From positions 1 through 7,884 of the forward strand of contig JBBIRM010000136.1 in the NCBI GenBank assembly GCA_037441765.1: a stretch of DNA of 7,884 nucleotides. The letters run 5' to 3'. This DNA comes from JBBIRM01 sp037441765. Lineage in GTDB: Bacteria > Desulfobacterota > BSN033 > UBA1163. The position numbers and the translations under genes were made by a program. Shown here one piece after another: positions 7,428 through 7,884 of the stretch (position 1 is the stretch's first letter; each line of letters opens with the position of its first letter). A model generated the notes under the pieces. That model did no database searches. It saw nothing but the letters and a program-made list of their open reading frames with translations, and was not told where the DNA came from.

Positions 7428-7432
7428 CACAC

Positions 7433-7693
7433 TTATTGCTCATCTTCAGAACCATTCCCACTCGAATACCGAGAAGGATCAAAAGGTTGTGTCTTGATCG
7501 TCCCATCCTTGTTTTTCATGAGGATCTCTACCTTCCTCTCTGCCTCCTCCAACTTCTGATTACAGAATCGAGAGAGTCTGATCCCCTCTTCAAAAAGTTT
7601 TAAGGATTCTTCAAGGGGAATATCCCCACCCTCCAGTTTTGTGACAACCTTCTCCAGCTTCTTTAGTGCATCTTCAAATTTCTCCTTTGGCAT
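7433..7693 (-). CDS. xseB: Exodeoxyribonuclease VII small subunit
   Basis: Small subunit of exonuclease VII, a cytoplasmic enzyme that degrades single-stranded DNA to short oligonucleotides. Several XseB chains bind and stabilise the catalytic XseA subunit. The protein is 86 residues, normal for the family. It has the family's helical hairpin: KFEDALKKLEKVVTKLEGG near residues 5-23, PLEESLKLFEEGIRLSRFC near 26-44, then KLEEAERKVEIL near 47-58, followed by a polar tail of about 25 residues. The frame stays open upstream to a TTG at 7705. I prefer the second of two tandem ATGs (7691-7693), because GAGG lies six bases before it and homologues begin close to this MxKxKFE sequence. ATG 7694-7696 is the alternative. 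It is the first gene after the likely promoter, and its stop lies five bases before ispA. No xseA is visible in the window. Identity is confident; the exact start is less so. Confidence 0.93.
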   Translation of the reverse strand: MPKEKFEDALKKLEKVVTKLEGGDIPLEESLKLFEEGIRLSRFCNQKLEEAERKVEILMKNKDGTIKTQPFDPSRYSSGNGSEDEQ

Positions 7694-7696
7694 CAT

Positions 7697-7703
7697 CCAC
7701 CTC
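7697..7703 (-). promoter_or_regulatory. Ribosome binding site deciding the xseB start
   Basis: GAGGTGG on the minus strand lies immediately before two tandem ATG codons. Its GAGG core is three bases from the first ATG and six from the second. The six-base spacing favours ATG 7691-7693 as the start and argues against the TTG at 7703-7705, which overlaps this site. Confidence 0.55.
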
Positions 7704-7722
7704 AATTATAATAAATTTTTAT

Positions 7723-7750
7723 TTTATATTGTAATTTCTCTAATCGTCAA
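7723..7750 (-). promoter_or_regulatory. Probable sigma70-type promoter of the operon
   Basis: On the minus strand TTGACG (7745-7750) is followed by a 16-base spacer and TATAAA (7723-7728). Transcription would begin near 7716 and give a very short leader, about 20-25 bases, before xseB. The surrounding sequence to 7705 is strongly A/T rich. A second TATAAT-like hexamer lies closer to the gene but would leave almost no leader, so it is less likely. No operator or riboswitch fits in so short a leader. The assignment rests on consensus match and position only. Confidence 0.6.
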
Positions 7751-7771
7751 GCCTTTTCAATATTCTCGGGT

Positions 7772-7876
7772 AACACCTCACTCATCCGGGGAATCGGGTA
7801 GGGATGTCGGCGAAAATCTTATAGCGGAAATATCCCTACCCGATTCGGGTAATTTCCCGCCATTCAGTGAGGGGTT
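7772..7876. repeat. 105-base nested inverted repeat (REP- or MITE-like)
   Basis: Two sets of inverted arms share one centre. The inner arms are a perfect 15-base pair, GAATCGGGTAGGGAT at 7791-7805 and its reverse complement at 7832-7846, around a 26-base loop. The outer arms are 11 bases, AACACCTCACT at 7772-7782 and AGTGAGGGGTT at 7866-7876, matching at ten positions. The spacers between inner and outer arms differ in length (8 and 19 bases). The right inner arm also starts a local palindrome, ACCCGA-T-TCGGGT (7838-7850). No reading frame is carried. It lies upstream of the promoter, so it is not part of the operon leader. It could be a REP/BIME-like intergenic element, a small non-autonomous transposon relic, or a structured RNA or terminator for a gene beyond the window edge. 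On the plus strand it is followed by a modest T-rich run. Confidence 0.7.
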
Positions 7877-7884
7877 GTCTTTTC

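Noticed and set aside
7705..7730. A/T-rich near-palindrome before xseB as an operator
   Set aside because: Low-complexity A/T sequence gives such symmetry easily, and it overlaps the proposed -10 and start region.
7694..7884. Riboswitch (for example thiamine-related, given dxs) or CRISPR repeat in the upstream region
   Set aside because: The leader after the likely promoter is only about 20-25 bases. No conserved riboswitch core was seen, and the repeats are inverted and too few for a CRISPR array.

Overview
The window is a compact bacterial housekeeping block, with nine genes in a row on the minus strand. They read from the high-coordinate end down: xseB, ispA, dxs, tlyA, a DUF4416 gene, yicC, gmk, rpoZ, and an HD-domain phosphohydrolase. 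Intergenic gaps are at most about 40 bases and several neighbours overlap or nearly touch, so the set looks like one operon. No rRNA, tRNA, CRISPR array, insertion sequence or phage gene was found.

Organism: the gene order (xseB-ispA-dxs-tlyA followed by DUF4416-yicC-gmk-rpoZ) together with the DUF4416 family suggests an anaerobic lineage of the former Deltaproteobacteria (Desulfobacterota and relatives). A Nitrospirota-like or similar lineage is an alternative. This is inferred from gene content and remembered gene order, not from a phylogeny. Use of the DXS (non-mevalonate) isoprenoid route fits any of these.

Region by region: 7694-7884 is non-coding. It holds a 105-base nested inverted repeat (7772-7876) and, downstream of it in the direction of transcription, a sigma70-type promoter (TTGACG, 16-base spacer, TATAAA) that probably drives the operon. 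4608-7693 encodes the small subunit of exonuclease VII and two isoprenoid enzymes: DXS makes deoxyxylulose phosphate and IspA makes a prenyl diphosphate. 3271-4567 encodes a TlyA-type rRNA 2'-O-methyltransferase and an uncharacterised DUF4416 protein. 1496-3268 encodes the YicC ribonuclease-family protein, guanylate kinase and the omega subunit of RNA polymerase. 66-1478 encodes a SAMHD1/YdhJ-type HD hydrolase, in the position where many proteobacteria carry spoT. 1-65 has only a weak terminator-like hairpin.

Functionally the cluster mixes precursor supply (isoprenoids, GMP to GDP), RNA maturation or turnover (TlyA, YicC), transcription (omega) and nucleotide hydrolysis (HD protein). I see no convincing undescribed multi-gene system. 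The items most worth a second look are the nested inverted repeat, the DUF4416 gene wedged between tlyA and yicC, and the HD hydrolase at the spoT position.
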